Source: Pseudomonas sp. MF4836 (GTDB lineage: Bacteria > Pseudomonadota > Gammaproteobacteria > Pseudomonadales > Pseudomonadaceae). Taken from it: a stretch of 64,000 nt of DNA. The stretch is from contig NZ_MVOL01000013.1 in NCBI RefSeq assembly GCF_002018875.1, forward strand, positions 62,001-126,000, read 5' to 3'. Each line of letters starts with the position of its first letter. Position 1 is the first letter of the stretch. The position numbers and the translations under genes are program-made. Below the pieces are notes generated by a model. That model made no database searches. It had not been told where the DNA came from and was given only the letters and a program-made list of their open reading frames with translations. Of the stretch, positions 35,643 to 43,950 are shown piece by piece.

Positions 35643-35664
35643 CTAACGAGAATTATTCGCGATT
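35643..35664 (-). promoter_or_regulatory. Fur-box-like site
   Basis: GAGAATTATTCGC matches the right two hexamers of the Fur box (GATAAT-N-ATTATC style) with three mismatches; the left hexamer is poor. The site is 30-50 bases upstream of the FecI-like start, where a Fur operator would be expected. Confidence 0.45.
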
Positions 35665-35779
35665 GTCGCAGGGGCGCAACGGCCGCGCAATGGGCGCCTG
35701 TCGGGTGGAACCTGTGGTTTTGGCCATCAGGGACGCCGGGTTTAGCCGAGTGCGGGCGTTGCTTGGTGCCGCCAGGTGT

Positions 35780-35818
35780 GGAGCCGCTGCCGAGCCTGCG
35801 AGGCTGCGCTGGCCCTGA
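35780..35818. repeat. Single REP element
   Basis: gagccgctgccgagcctgcgaggctgcgctggccctg is one end of the GTAGCCGCTGCC REP family, apparently without its inverted partner. Confidence 0.6.
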
Positions 35819-35839
35819 CCGGCACCGAAGATCCGCCGG

Positions 35840-36547
35840 TTAGAAAGAAGGCGCCTGCTGACGGCGCTTCCACTGGTTGAGGCGCTGTTGCAGGTTCAGC
35901 GGGCTGTGGATCTGCTGCTGGCGGGCACGGCTGAACAGGATCAGCGCCAGTTCTGCGGTGGCCAGGGCGTCGGCGGCGGCATGGTGGCGTTCGCCCACTT
36001 GCAGCTTGAACCAGTCGATCCAGTCATCCAGCCCGGCTTCGCGGATATTGGCTTGAGGGCACAGCAGCGGTGCCAGTTCGGCGATATCCATAAAACTGTG
36101 CTGCAGGCGATAACCCAGGCTGTCTTTCAGCGCCCGACCGAGCATGTGCTGGTCGAAGGGTGCGTGGAAGGCCAGCACCGGGCTGTCGCCGACAAACTCC
36201 ATAAAGTCCAGCAACGCCTGGGCCGGGTCACAACCGGCGGCAATCGCGCTCGGCCCCAGGCCATGGATCAGCACGCTGGGGCTGAGCTTGTGGTCGACCC
36301 GCAGCAAGGTGCGCTCGAACTGCTGGCTGAAGTCGATGGCGCCGTCCTCGATCACCACCGCACCGATCGACAGCACCTGGTCGCGATTGAGGTTCAGGCC
36401 GCTGGTTTCCAGGTCCAGCACCACCCAGCGCTGTTGCCGCAGGCTGCATTCGCCCAATGGCGCCGGGGCCGGCAGGCGGTCGCGGCGCTGCTGTTGTTCG
36501 GGGGTGAGGCTGGCACTGGCGGGGCGCAGCCAGGCGAACAGGCTCAT
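35840..36547 (-). CDS. 3'-5' exonuclease, DnaQ-like
   Basis: A 235-residue DEDDh exonuclease related to the epsilon subunit of DNA polymerase III. Motifs are LDLETSG (D45, E47), FHAPFDQH in the middle and HHAAADALAT at the end. It has no polymerase-binding tail like DnaQ. The start overlaps the stop of the cNMP/CBS/DUF294 gene by four bases. This exonuclease-DUF294 pairing is widespread in gamma-proteobacteria, with unknown role. Confidence 0.85.
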   Translation of the reverse strand: MSLFAWLRPASASLTPEQQQRRDRLPAPAPLGECSLRQQRWVVLDLETSGLNLNRDQVLSIGAVVIEDGAIDFSQQFERTLLRVDHKLSPSVLIHGLGPSAIAAGCDPAQALLDFMEFVGDSPVLAFHAPFDQHMLGRALKDSLGYRLQHSFMDIAELAPLLCPQANIREAGLDDWIDWFKLQVGERHHAAADALATAELALILFSRARQQQIHSPLNLQQRLNQWKRRQQAPSF

Positions 36548-38478
36548 AGCTGATACCGCAGGGCCAGGCTGCTTTGCAGGCGCTGGGCCTGGCGCAGGGA
36601 TTCACGCAGGATGCGCCGGTCCAGGTGGTTGAGGCGGTCCGGGTCGACGCGGTTGGAGTAGGGCAGGTTCTCGCGGGTTTGCAGCTGGTGCTGTTGCATG
36701 CGGGTCTGCTGGATAAAGTGGTAGGCCTCTTCATAGGCCGCGCCGTCCAGGGGCTCGATCACTTCCCTGGCCACCAGTTGGCGCAGGCGCTCCAGGGTGT
36801 TGTTGGCGCTGATGCCGTTGGCCAGCGCCAGCAGGCGGGCGCCGTCGACGAAGGGGGTCAGGCCCTGGACCTTGAGGTCGAGGGTGGCCTTTTCGCCGTT
36901 CTTTTTCGCCAGCACAAATTCGCGGAAGCGTCCCACCGGCGGCCGTTGACGCAAGGCGTTCTCCGCCAGCATGCGCTGGAACAGCCGGTTGTCGGCCACC
37001 TGGTCGAGGATGCCGCGTCGCAGTTGCTCGCAGCCTTGTTCATCGCCCCAGACCACCCGCAGGTCGAAGTAGATGCTGGAGGCCAGCAGGTTTTCCGGGG
37101 TGGCTTCGCGGATAAAGGCGGAAAAACGTCGGGCCCATTCGGCGCGGGACAGGCACAGCTCGGGGTTGCCGGCCATGATATTGCCCTTGCACAGGGTAAA
37201 GCCGCACTGCGCCAGGCTTTGATTGATCTGCTGCGCCAGGGGCAGCAGCTTGCCGCGGATCTCGGCAGCGTGGGCCGCGTCGCGGGCGTCGAACAGAATG
37301 CCGTTGTCCTGGTCGGTGTGCAGGGTCTGCTCACGGCGGCCTTCGCTGCCGAAACACAGCCAACTGAAGGGCACGCCGGGATCGCCGCGGTCGGCCAGGG
37401 TCAGTTCGATCACCCGGCACACGGTGTGGTCGTTGAGCAGGGTGATGATGTGGGTGATCTGGGTCGAGGACGCGCCGTGGGCCAGCATGCGTTCCACCAG
37501 TTGCCCGATCTCGCCGCGCAGCGCCACCAGGTTCTCGACCCGTGGGGCATTGCGGATGGTACGCGCCAGGTGCACCAGGTCGACCCGTTGCAGGGAAAAC
37601 AGGTCACGCTCTGAGACCACGCCGCACAGGCGCTGGTCCTTGACCAGGCAGACGTGGGCGATATGGCGCTCGGTCATGGCGATGGCCGCGTCGAAGGCGC
37701 TGTGGTCCGGCGTCAGGTAGAACGGGCCGTGGGTCATGTGCCGTTCGATCGGCTGAGTGAAATCATCGGTGCCGTCGGCTACCACCTGGCGCAGGTCGCG
37801 CAGGGTGAAAATACCGATCGGCGCCTTGTGCTCATCCACCACCACGATGCTGCCGACCTGTTGCTCGTGCATCAGGGTCACGGCTTCGCGCAGGGGGGTG
37901 ACGGTGCTGCAGGTCACGGGATGACGCATGGCCAGCTCGCCCAGGCGGGTGTTGAGCGAGTATTGGGTGCCGAGGGTTTCCACGGCTTTTTGCTGGACTT
38001 GCTGGTTGACCTGGTCCAGCAGGCTGCTGACCCCGCGCAAGGCGAAGTCGCGAAACACCGAGGACAGGGCAAACAACTTGATAAAGGCCGGCTTGTTCAG
38101 TTGCAGGCAGAAGGTGTCCTCGGCCGCCAGGTGTTCGGTACGCGTGGCCCGTTCGCCCAGCAGGGCGGCCAGCGGGAAGCATTCGCCGGTGGTGATCTCG
38201 AAGGTGGTCTCGGTGCCGCCCTTGGCCGTGTGCGGACGTTCGCCGACCACTCGGCCCTGTTTGACGATGTAGAAGTGTTCCACCGGCCCGTCGGCGGGCT
38301 TGATGATGCTCTCGTCAGGCCCGTAGAAGCGCAGTTGGCATTGTTCTACCAGGTAGGCCAGGTGGGCGTTTTCCATCTGGTTGAACGGCGGGAACCGTTG
38401 CAGGAACTGCATGGTGCCGTGGATGTTCTGCAACACCGCGGTTTTCCCTGCCTGGGTGAAGGCATCCGCTTTACTCAT
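36544..38478 (-). CDS. cNMP-binding, CBS and DUF294 nucleotidyltransferase-like protein
   Basis: A 644-residue multidomain protein. Domains in order: cyclic-nucleotide-binding fold (about 25-150), two CBS motifs (about 175-300), a DUF294 nucleotidyltransferase-like domain (about 330-480, with GSEGRREQTLHTDQDN as the G-S...D-x-D site) and the DUF294 C-terminal domain. It resembles a GlnD-like or adenylylating sensor responding to adenine nucleotides or cAMP. No target is known. Co-translated with the exonuclease downstream. Confidence 0.85.
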   Translation of the reverse strand: MSKADAFTQAGKTAVLQNIHGTMQFLQRFPPFNQMENAHLAYLVEQCQLRFYGPDESIIKPADGPVEHFYIVKQGRVVGERPHTAKGGTETTFEITTGECFPLAALLGERATRTEHLAAEDTFCLQLNKPAFIKLFALSSVFRDFALRGVSSLLDQVNQQVQQKAVETLGTQYSLNTRLGELAMRHPVTCSTVTPLREAVTLMHEQQVGSIVVVDEHKAPIGIFTLRDLRQVVADGTDDFTQPIERHMTHGPFYLTPDHSAFDAAIAMTERHIAHVCLVKDQRLCGVVSERDLFSLQRVDLVHLARTIRNAPRVENLVALRGEIGQLVERMLAHGASSTQITHIITLLNDHTVCRVIELTLADRGDPGVPFSWLCFGSEGRREQTLHTDQDNGILFDARDAAHAAEIRGKLLPLAQQINQSLAQCGFTLCKGNIMAGNPELCLSRAEWARRFSAFIREATPENLLASSIYFDLRVVWGDEQGCEQLRRGILDQVADNRLFQRMLAENALRQRPPVGRFREFVLAKKNGEKATLDLKVQGLTPFVDGARLLALANGISANNTLERLRQLVAREVIEPLDGAAYEEAYHFIQQTRMQQHQLQTRENLPYSNRVDPDRLNHLDRRILRESLRQAQRLQSSLALRYQL

Positions 38479-38736
38479 AACTATTACCGCAGTCTTTTTG
38501 GATTTGTTGTGGTCGGATCAACAGCCATGGTCGGCCCCTGTGCCCGGGGTGCCCATTGGACGTAAGTCTAGGTAGGGCTTCAATCGTGGGGATTTGGTCT
38601 AAGCCCGGGGTCGTTGGCGCAAAAAAAGTGCTCAACAGACCTCTTGGAAAAATTTCCGACGAAGTGCACATTGAAGGCCTGCTTAGCGATGTCTGACCAC
38701 TGTGCTAGGGGATTGACTTGAACATGTAGGAAACCT

Positions 38737-39183
38737 ATGTCCGACCACGATATTTTGAGTGACGCCGAGCGCGAGGCGCTAAGCGCAGTCATGCTGGAGC
38801 CCGACCTGCCGCCACAGCGCGTATTGATTGCCGATGACGACAAAGATGCGCGCGAGTTGCTTTCGGAAATCCTCGGACTGGATGGCATCCGTTGCGTTAC
38901 CGCTGCCAGCGGCAAAGCGGCACTGGAGCTGTTGAACTCGAATAAATCCATCGGACTGCTGGTCACCGACCTGCGCATGGCGCCTTGCAGTGGCCTGGAG
39001 CTGATCCGCCAGGTGCGCGAATCGGAACGGGCGGCGTTGCCGATCATCATCATTTCCGGCGACGCCGACGTGCGCGACGCCATTGCGGCCATGCATTTGA
39101 GCGTGGTCGACTTCCTGCTCAAACCCATCGACACCGACAAGCTGCTGAGCCTGGTCAAGCACGAACTGGGCGTGGTCCCCTAG
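38737..39183 (+). CDS. Single-domain response regulator
   Basis: A 148-residue protein with a 28-residue acidic N-terminal extension and one receiver domain. Acidic pocket DDDKD at about 33-37, phosphoacceptor D in TDLRM near residue 77, and K in LKPIDTDK near 129. There is no output domain and no kinase nearby. The VDFLLKPI segment recalls receivers of NtrC or hybrid-kinase origin. It probably acts by protein contact or phosphorelay. A GTAGGAAACC-type ribosome site is weak. Confidence 0.82.
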   Translation: MSDHDILSDAEREALSAVMLEPDLPPQRVLIADDDKDARELLSEILGLDGIRCVTAASGKAALELLNSNKSIGLLVTDLRMAPCSGLELIRQVRESERAALPIIIISGDADVRDAIAAMHLSVVDFLLKPIDTDKLLSLVKHELGVVP

Positions 39184-39186
39184 GCT

Positions 39187-39349
39187 CTGTACGAAAACTA
39201 CCTGCGCTTCGATCATGCTGCGTTAAAAACAGGCTCGGGCGCGAGTCCGATCGGAATGCTCATGTAGGTCCCTACAGTCGAACGCGACCCCGGCCGTTCC
39301 TCGCCTGTTTTTGCCTTGCCTGATCTTTGCTCGGCGAGTTTTCGTACAG
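39187..39349. mobile_element. MITE-like repeat
   Basis: About 163 bases bounded by the 12-base perfect terminal inverted repeats ctgtacgaaaac and gttttcgtacag. Internal inverted blocks (aaaacaggctcgg / tcgcctgttttt) are visible. It matches, as I remember it, a common multicopy pseudomonad intergenic element. No coding capacity, so any movement would need an outside transposase. Confidence 0.7.
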
Positions 39350-39375
39350 GCCCTAGACGCCGTCACCCATGTTGC

Positions 39376-39409
39376 AAAAAAAAGCCCCGATCAGTGATCG
39401 GGGCTTTTT
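39376..39409. terminator. Bidirectional terminator
   Basis: aaaaagccccgat/atcggggcttttt stem with flanking A- and T-runs between the convergent receiver gene and glcB. Confidence 0.92.
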
Positions 39410-39430
39410 CATTGGGCTAGCGCCGCGTTG

Positions 39431-41608
39431 TTACAGGCCGTTCTTGGCCTTGAACTCGCGACGACGACGGTGCAGCACCGGCTCGGTGTAGCCGTTTGGC
39501 TGCTTGGTGCCTTCGATCACCAGTTCGACCGCCGCCTGGAAGGCGATGTTGCTGTCGAAGTCTGGCGCCAGAGGACGGTACAGCGCGTCGCCGGCGTTCT
39601 GCCGGTCAACCACTGGAGCCATGCGTTTGAGGCTTTCCAGCACCTGGGCCTCGGTGACCACGCCGTGGCGCAGCCAGTTGGCGATGTGCTGGCTGGAAAT
39701 GCGCAGGGTCGCGCGGTCTTCCATCAGGCCTACGTCGTTGATATCCGGCACTTTGGAGCAGCCCACGCCCTGGTCGATCCAGCGCACCACGTAACCGAGG
39801 ATGCCCTGGGCGTTGTTGTCCAGTTCGTTGCGGATTTCCTGCTCCGACCAGTTGGTGTTGCTGGCCAGGGGGATGGTCAGGATGTCGTCCACCGAAGCGC
39901 GGGGGCGCTTGGCCAGCTCGGCCTGGCGGGCGAATACGTCGACCTTGTGGTAGTGCAGGGCATGCAGCGCCGCCGCGGTGGGCGATGGCACCCAGGCGGT
40001 GTTGGCGCCGGCCAGCGGGTGGGCGATTTTCTGTTCGAGCATCGCGGCCATCAGGTCGGGCATGGCCCACATGCCTTTGCCGATCTGCGCGCGACCTTGC
40101 AGGCCTGTGCTCAGGCCGATATCGACGTTCCAGTTTTCGTAGGCGCCGATCCATTTTGCGGCCTTCATCTCAGCCTTGCGCACCACGGCGCCGGCTTCCA
40201 TGGAGGTGTGGATTTCGTCGCCGGTACGGTCGAGGAAGCCGGTGTTGATGAACACCACGCGCTCGCTGGCCGCCTGGATACAGGCCTTGAGGTTGACCGT
40301 GGTGCGGCGCTCCTCGTCCATGATCCCGACTTTCAGGGTGTTGCGTGGCAACGCCAGCACGTCTTCGATGCGGCCGAACAGCTCGTTGGTGAACGCCGCT
40401 TCTTCCGGACCGTGCATCTTCGGTTTGACGATGTAGACCGAACCGGTGCGGCTGTTGCTGCGCGAGGTGTTGCCGTTCAGGTTGTGCACCGCCGCCAGGC
40501 TGGTGAGCAGGCCGTCGAGGATGCCTTCCGGCACTTCGTTGCCGTGCTTGTCGAGGATCGCGTCGATGGTCATCAAGTGACCCACGTTGCGTACGAACAG
40601 CAGGGAGCGACCGTGCAGCTTCAGGGTCGAGCCGTCGACGGCGGTGTACTCGCGGTCGGCGTTCATGGTGCGGTTGAAGGACTTGCCGCCCTTGGCCACT
40701 TCTTCCGCCAGGTCGCCTTTCATCAGGCCGAGCCAGTTGCGGTAGATCACCACCTTATCGTCGGCGTCGACGGCAGCTACCGAGTCTTCGCAGTCCATGA
40801 TGGTGGTCAGTGCGGCTTCCATCAGCACGTCTTTGACGCCGGCGGCGTCGGTCTGGCCGACGGGGCTGGTGGCGTCGATCTGGATTTCGAAGTGCAGGCC
40901 GTTGTGTTTGAGCAGGATCGCGGTCGGTGCCGCAGCGTCGCCGTGGTAGCCGATTAACTGGGCATCATCGCGCAGGCCACTGTTGCTGCCGCCCTTGAGG
41001 CCGACCACCAGCTTGCCGCCAACGATCTTGTAGCTCGTGGCGTCGACATGGGAACCCGCGCTCAGCGGTGCGGATTCGTCGAGGAAGGCGCGGGCGAAGG
41101 CGATGACCTTGTCGCCACGGACCTTGTTGTAGCCTTTGCCCTTTTCCGCGCCGTCGGCTTCGCTGATGGCGTCGGTGCCGTACAGCGCGTCGTACAACGA
41201 GCCCCAGCGGGCGTTGGAAGCGTTGAGGGCGAAGCGGGCGTTCATGACCGGAACCACCAGCTGCGGACCGGCCATGCGGGCGATCTCGTCATCGACGTTT
41301 TGCGTCGTGGCCTGGAAGTCCGCTGCTTCTGGCAGCAGGTAACCGATGTCTTGCAGGAAGGCCTTGTAGGCCACAGCGTCGTGGGATTGACCGGCACGGG
41401 ATTGGTGCCAGGCATCGATACGCGCTTGGAAATCGTCGCGTTTGGCGAGTAGGGCTTGGTTTTTCGGGGCCAGGTCATGGATGACCTTGTCGGCGCCGGC
41501 CCAGAACGAATCGGCGGTGAGGCCGGTACCGGGAATGGCTTCGTTGTTCACGAAGTCGAACAGGACTTTGGCGACCTGCAGGCCACCCACTTGAACGTGT
41601 TCAGTCAT
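39431..41608 (-). CDS. glcB: Malate synthase G
   Basis: A 725-residue single-chain malate synthase that condenses glyoxylate with acetyl-CoA to malate, in the glyoxylate shunt and glycolate use. IMDCEDSVAAVDADDK, NTGFLDRTGDEIHTSMEAG and the C-terminal QGVGCSKVPDINDVGLMEDRATLR are family blocks; length is typical. The ATG at 41608 gives the usual N-terminus (MTEHVQVGGLQVAKV). It is monocistronic with a strong terminator. Confidence 0.95.
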   Translation of the reverse strand: MTEHVQVGGLQVAKVLFDFVNNEAIPGTGLTADSFWAGADKVIHDLAPKNQALLAKRDDFQARIDAWHQSRAGQSHDAVAYKAFLQDIGYLLPEAADFQATTQNVDDEIARMAGPQLVVPVMNARFALNASNARWGSLYDALYGTDAISEADGAEKGKGYNKVRGDKVIAFARAFLDESAPLSAGSHVDATSYKIVGGKLVVGLKGGSNSGLRDDAQLIGYHGDAAAPTAILLKHNGLHFEIQIDATSPVGQTDAAGVKDVLMEAALTTIMDCEDSVAAVDADDKVVIYRNWLGLMKGDLAEEVAKGGKSFNRTMNADREYTAVDGSTLKLHGRSLLFVRNVGHLMTIDAILDKHGNEVPEGILDGLLTSLAAVHNLNGNTSRSNSRTGSVYIVKPKMHGPEEAAFTNELFGRIEDVLALPRNTLKVGIMDEERRTTVNLKACIQAASERVVFINTGFLDRTGDEIHTSMEAGAVVRKAEMKAAKWIGAYENWNVDIGLSTGLQGRAQIGKGMWAMPDLMAAMLEQKIAHPLAGANTAWVPSPTAAALHALHYHKVDVFARQAELAKRPRASVDDILTIPLASNTNWSEQEIRNELDNNAQGILGYVVRWIDQGVGCSKVPDINDVGLMEDRATLRISSQHIANWLRHGVVTEAQVLESLKRMAPVVDRQNAGDALYRPLAPDFDSNIAFQAAVELVIEGTKQPNGYTEPVLHRRRREFKAKNGL

Positions 41609-42109
41609 TGCTTGCCTCACTCTGCTCAGCTATTTCGCTTTTCAGCTCTTCAAATTGACAATGAAGCCCTGGCATTTAAACCACAAACCCCTCTACCAGT
41701 ACATGCCATCGCGGGCGGCTGGCTGCTTCCAATCAACGGCGGAGCCTTGCTGACGGGGCTTTTGAGGGTTGCGACTGGGCCTTGGCAGACATCGGTCCAA
41801 CGTTATGTAGTGCGCGCTGCGGCATACTACATGATCAATTGCGCTTGTGAAAATTAGACTAAATACGTCGTTCCGCGACTAAAGTTGCTCCTTTGGTCAC
41901 GCAAGTGGCGGTCATGTTCTCAAAAAGCGCACGGATTGTTCCATATAAATTCAAATAGTTGTACACGATTTGTGTCTTTGCGCCTGGCCCCCGGCTGCCA
42001 GTGCCCCTTTCGAGCGGTCTGTAGCGGGATTCACTGGCCGCAGGTGGGCCGGCGAGGCTTGCCTATACTTGCGCTTCTATAACAAAAGTCATGATCAGAG
42101 GACTGCGCC
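41609..42109. promoter_or_regulatory. glcB / ACT-protein divergent intergenic region
   Basis: 501 bases without a supported gene. The stretch at about 41640-41980 is AT-richer than the genes and must hold the glcB promoter. I see no clear operator or RNA fold. Confidence 0.4.
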
Positions 42110-42628
42110 ATGGACCATCTCGTACTCACCGTATTCGCCCCGGACAAGCCCGGACAGGTCGAGCGCATTGCCCAGTGCATTGCCGAGCACGGGGGTAACT
42201 GGCTGGAGAGCCGCATGTCGCGCATGGCGGGGCAGTTTGCCGGGATCCTGCGCGTCGGGGTGCCGGCCGAAGCCTATGACGAACTGGTGGACGCGCTCCA
42301 GGGCTTGTCGAGCCATGGGATTCGCGTGCTGATCGCTGAAAGTGGTATCGAGCAGTCCTGCACCTGGAAGCCGATCGCCATGGAGTTGGTGGGCAACGAC
42401 CGGCCTGGCATCGTGCGCGACATCACCCGGCTGCTCAGCGAGCAGGGGGTCAACCTGGAACGGTTGGTGACTGAAGTGCGCCCCGCGCCTATGAGCAGCG
42501 AGCCGTTGTTTCATGCCGAGGCAGTCCTTGCGGTGCCCCTGACCTTGTCCCTGGATGTGCTGCAGGCTCGCCTTGAAACCCTGGCAGATGACCTGATGGT
42601 CGAATTGGTGCTGCGCAGCGAGACCTGA
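42110..42628 (+). CDS. ACT-domain protein, GcvR-like
   Basis: A 172-residue protein with two ACT domains (about 1-75 and 88-165), including DKPGQVERIAQCIAEHGGNW and NDRPGIVRDITRLLSEQGVN. It resembles GcvR, which binds glycine and restrains the GcvA activator of glycine cleavage. Whether this paralogue does so is unknown. AGAGGA lies upstream of the ATG. Confidence 0.78.
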   Translation: MDHLVLTVFAPDKPGQVERIAQCIAEHGGNWLESRMSRMAGQFAGILRVGVPAEAYDELVDALQGLSSHGIRVLIAESGIEQSCTWKPIAMELVGNDRPGIVRDITRLLSEQGVNLERLVTEVRPAPMSSEPLFHAEAVLAVPLTLSLDVLQARLETLADDLMVELVLRSET

Positions 42629-42643
42629 GCCCGGCACCGCCGG

Positions 42644-42853
42644 TTATCCAAGTTTAAGGTGCATGCGCCTGTGGATAACCTGTAGAGACAGGTCTCCAGC
42701 CCAAAGGGGCCGGGGCTCTCCAGGGTTTGATCAAAAAATCATCAGTTTTCAAGGGCTTGTGCACAAACGCCGGGGATCACGCTGTGGATAACCTTGGGAA
42801 GGATGCTTGCAGGCCACGTGAGCCGTGGCCTGCAAGCTGTTGTTCGTTTTTTG
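42644..42853. repeat. Second DnaA-box repeat locus
   Basis: Two perfect minus-strand DnaA boxes (42670-42678 and 42783-42791, 113 bases apart), plus a near box at 42644-42652. Each box is followed by a GC-rich dyad and then a GATC AT-rich motif (tttgatcaaaaaa near 42727, ttttttgatcagtt near 42847). The architecture is that of the 1-710 cluster. Confidence 0.7.
42805..42853 (+). terminator. Hairpin with T-run
   Basis: 14-base perfect arms (gcttgcaggccacg/cgtggcctgcaagc) with a five-base loop, followed by tgttgttcgtttttt. It likely ends the ACT-protein transcript and is part of the DnaA-box repeat. Confidence 0.7.
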
Positions 42854-42854
42854 A

Positions 42855-43742
42855 TCAGTTGCGGCGACGCAAACTCAACCAGGCATCCACGCTGTACACC
42901 GCCAGGCCGGCCCAGATGAACATGAACGCCACCAGCGTGCTGGAGGACAGGTGTTCATCAAACAGCAGCACCGCCTGCAACAGCACCAGGGTCGGTGCCA
43001 GGTACTGCAAGAAGCCCAGGGTGGTGTAAGGCAAATGCCGCGCAGCCGCGTTGAAACACACCAGCGGCACCAGGGTGACCGGGCCTGCGGCCACCAGCCA
43101 CCAGGCTTCGGAGCTGCCCCAGAACTCGAGCTGGGCGCTGCTCGCCGTCGGGTTGAACAGCAGCCAGGCCACCGCAATCGGCACCAGCATCCAGGTTTCC
43201 ACCACCAGCCCGGGCAATGCCTTGACCGGTGCCTGCTTGCGGATCAGCCCGTAGAAACCGAAGGTCAGCGCCAGCACCAGCGACACCCAGGGCAGGCTGC
43301 CCACCTGCCACACCTGTTGCGCCACACCCACCGCCGCCAGCACCACGGCCAGCCACTGCAGACGTCGCAGACGCTCGCCAAGAATCAACATGCCCAGCAG
43401 CACATTCACCAGGGGGTTGATGTAGTAGCCCAGGCTGGCCTCCAGCATCCGGCCGTTGTTCACCGACCAGACGTACGTCAGCCAGTTGGCGGCGATCAAG
43501 GTGCCGCTCAAGGCCAGGATCGCCAGGCGTTTAGGATTCTCCCGCAGCTCGCGCCACCAGCCGGGGTGTTTCCAGACCATCAGCAACAAAGCGCCGAACA
43601 ACGCCGACCACAGGACCCGGTGAATGATGATTTCAACCGCGGGCACGCTGGCAATGGCTTTGAAGTAGAGGGGGAACAGGCCCCAGATGATGTAGGCACT
43701 CAGGCCCAGAATGTACCCGTGACGCGGGTTGGCGGCTTGCAT
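42855..43742 (-). CDS. rarD: RarD-type EamA transporter
   Basis: A 295-residue inner-membrane protein with ten predicted helices in two EamA repeats, of the RarD (chloramphenicol-sensitive) group. The N-terminal GYILGLSAYIIWGLFPLYFK and ANWLTYVWSVNNGR are family-typical. The substrate is unknown; drug or metabolite efflux is assumed. The position between glcB and srkA matches P. aeruginosa. Confidence 0.87.
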   Translation of the reverse strand: MQAANPRHGYILGLSAYIIWGLFPLYFKAIASVPAVEIIIHRVLWSALFGALLLMVWKHPGWWRELRENPKRLAILALSGTLIAANWLTYVWSVNNGRMLEASLGYYINPLVNVLLGMLILGERLRRLQWLAVVLAAVGVAQQVWQVGSLPWVSLVLALTFGFYGLIRKQAPVKALPGLVVETWMLVPIAVAWLLFNPTASSAQLEFWGSSEAWWLVAAGPVTLVPLVCFNAAARHLPYTTLGFLQYLAPTLVLLQAVLLFDEHLSSSTLVAFMFIWAGLAVYSVDAWLSLRRRN

Positions 43743-43869
43743 GCAGAATCCTTGCTTAGGCAGCTAACAAAGCGACGATTGTAAGGAGATTTGTCTGAAA
43801 CTGTCGTGAGACTTTGTTAACAGTCGTGCGCTGGGGTGCCAGGTGCATGGGCGGTGTTCGTGAAGGACT

Positions 43870-43912
43870 GCGTCCGAACGCGGCCCGAGCCTGCGGCAGC
43901 GGCGACGAGCAG
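43870..43912. repeat. Degenerate REP
   Basis: gtccgaacgcggcccgagcctgcggcagcggcgac resembles one end of the 10223-10344 REPIN (atccgaacgcagaccgagcctggcgacagcggc). No intact partner seen. Confidence 0.4.
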
Positions 43913-43950
43913 TCCCGACCCTGGGCCTGGGCCGGGCGTGCAACGGCGGC

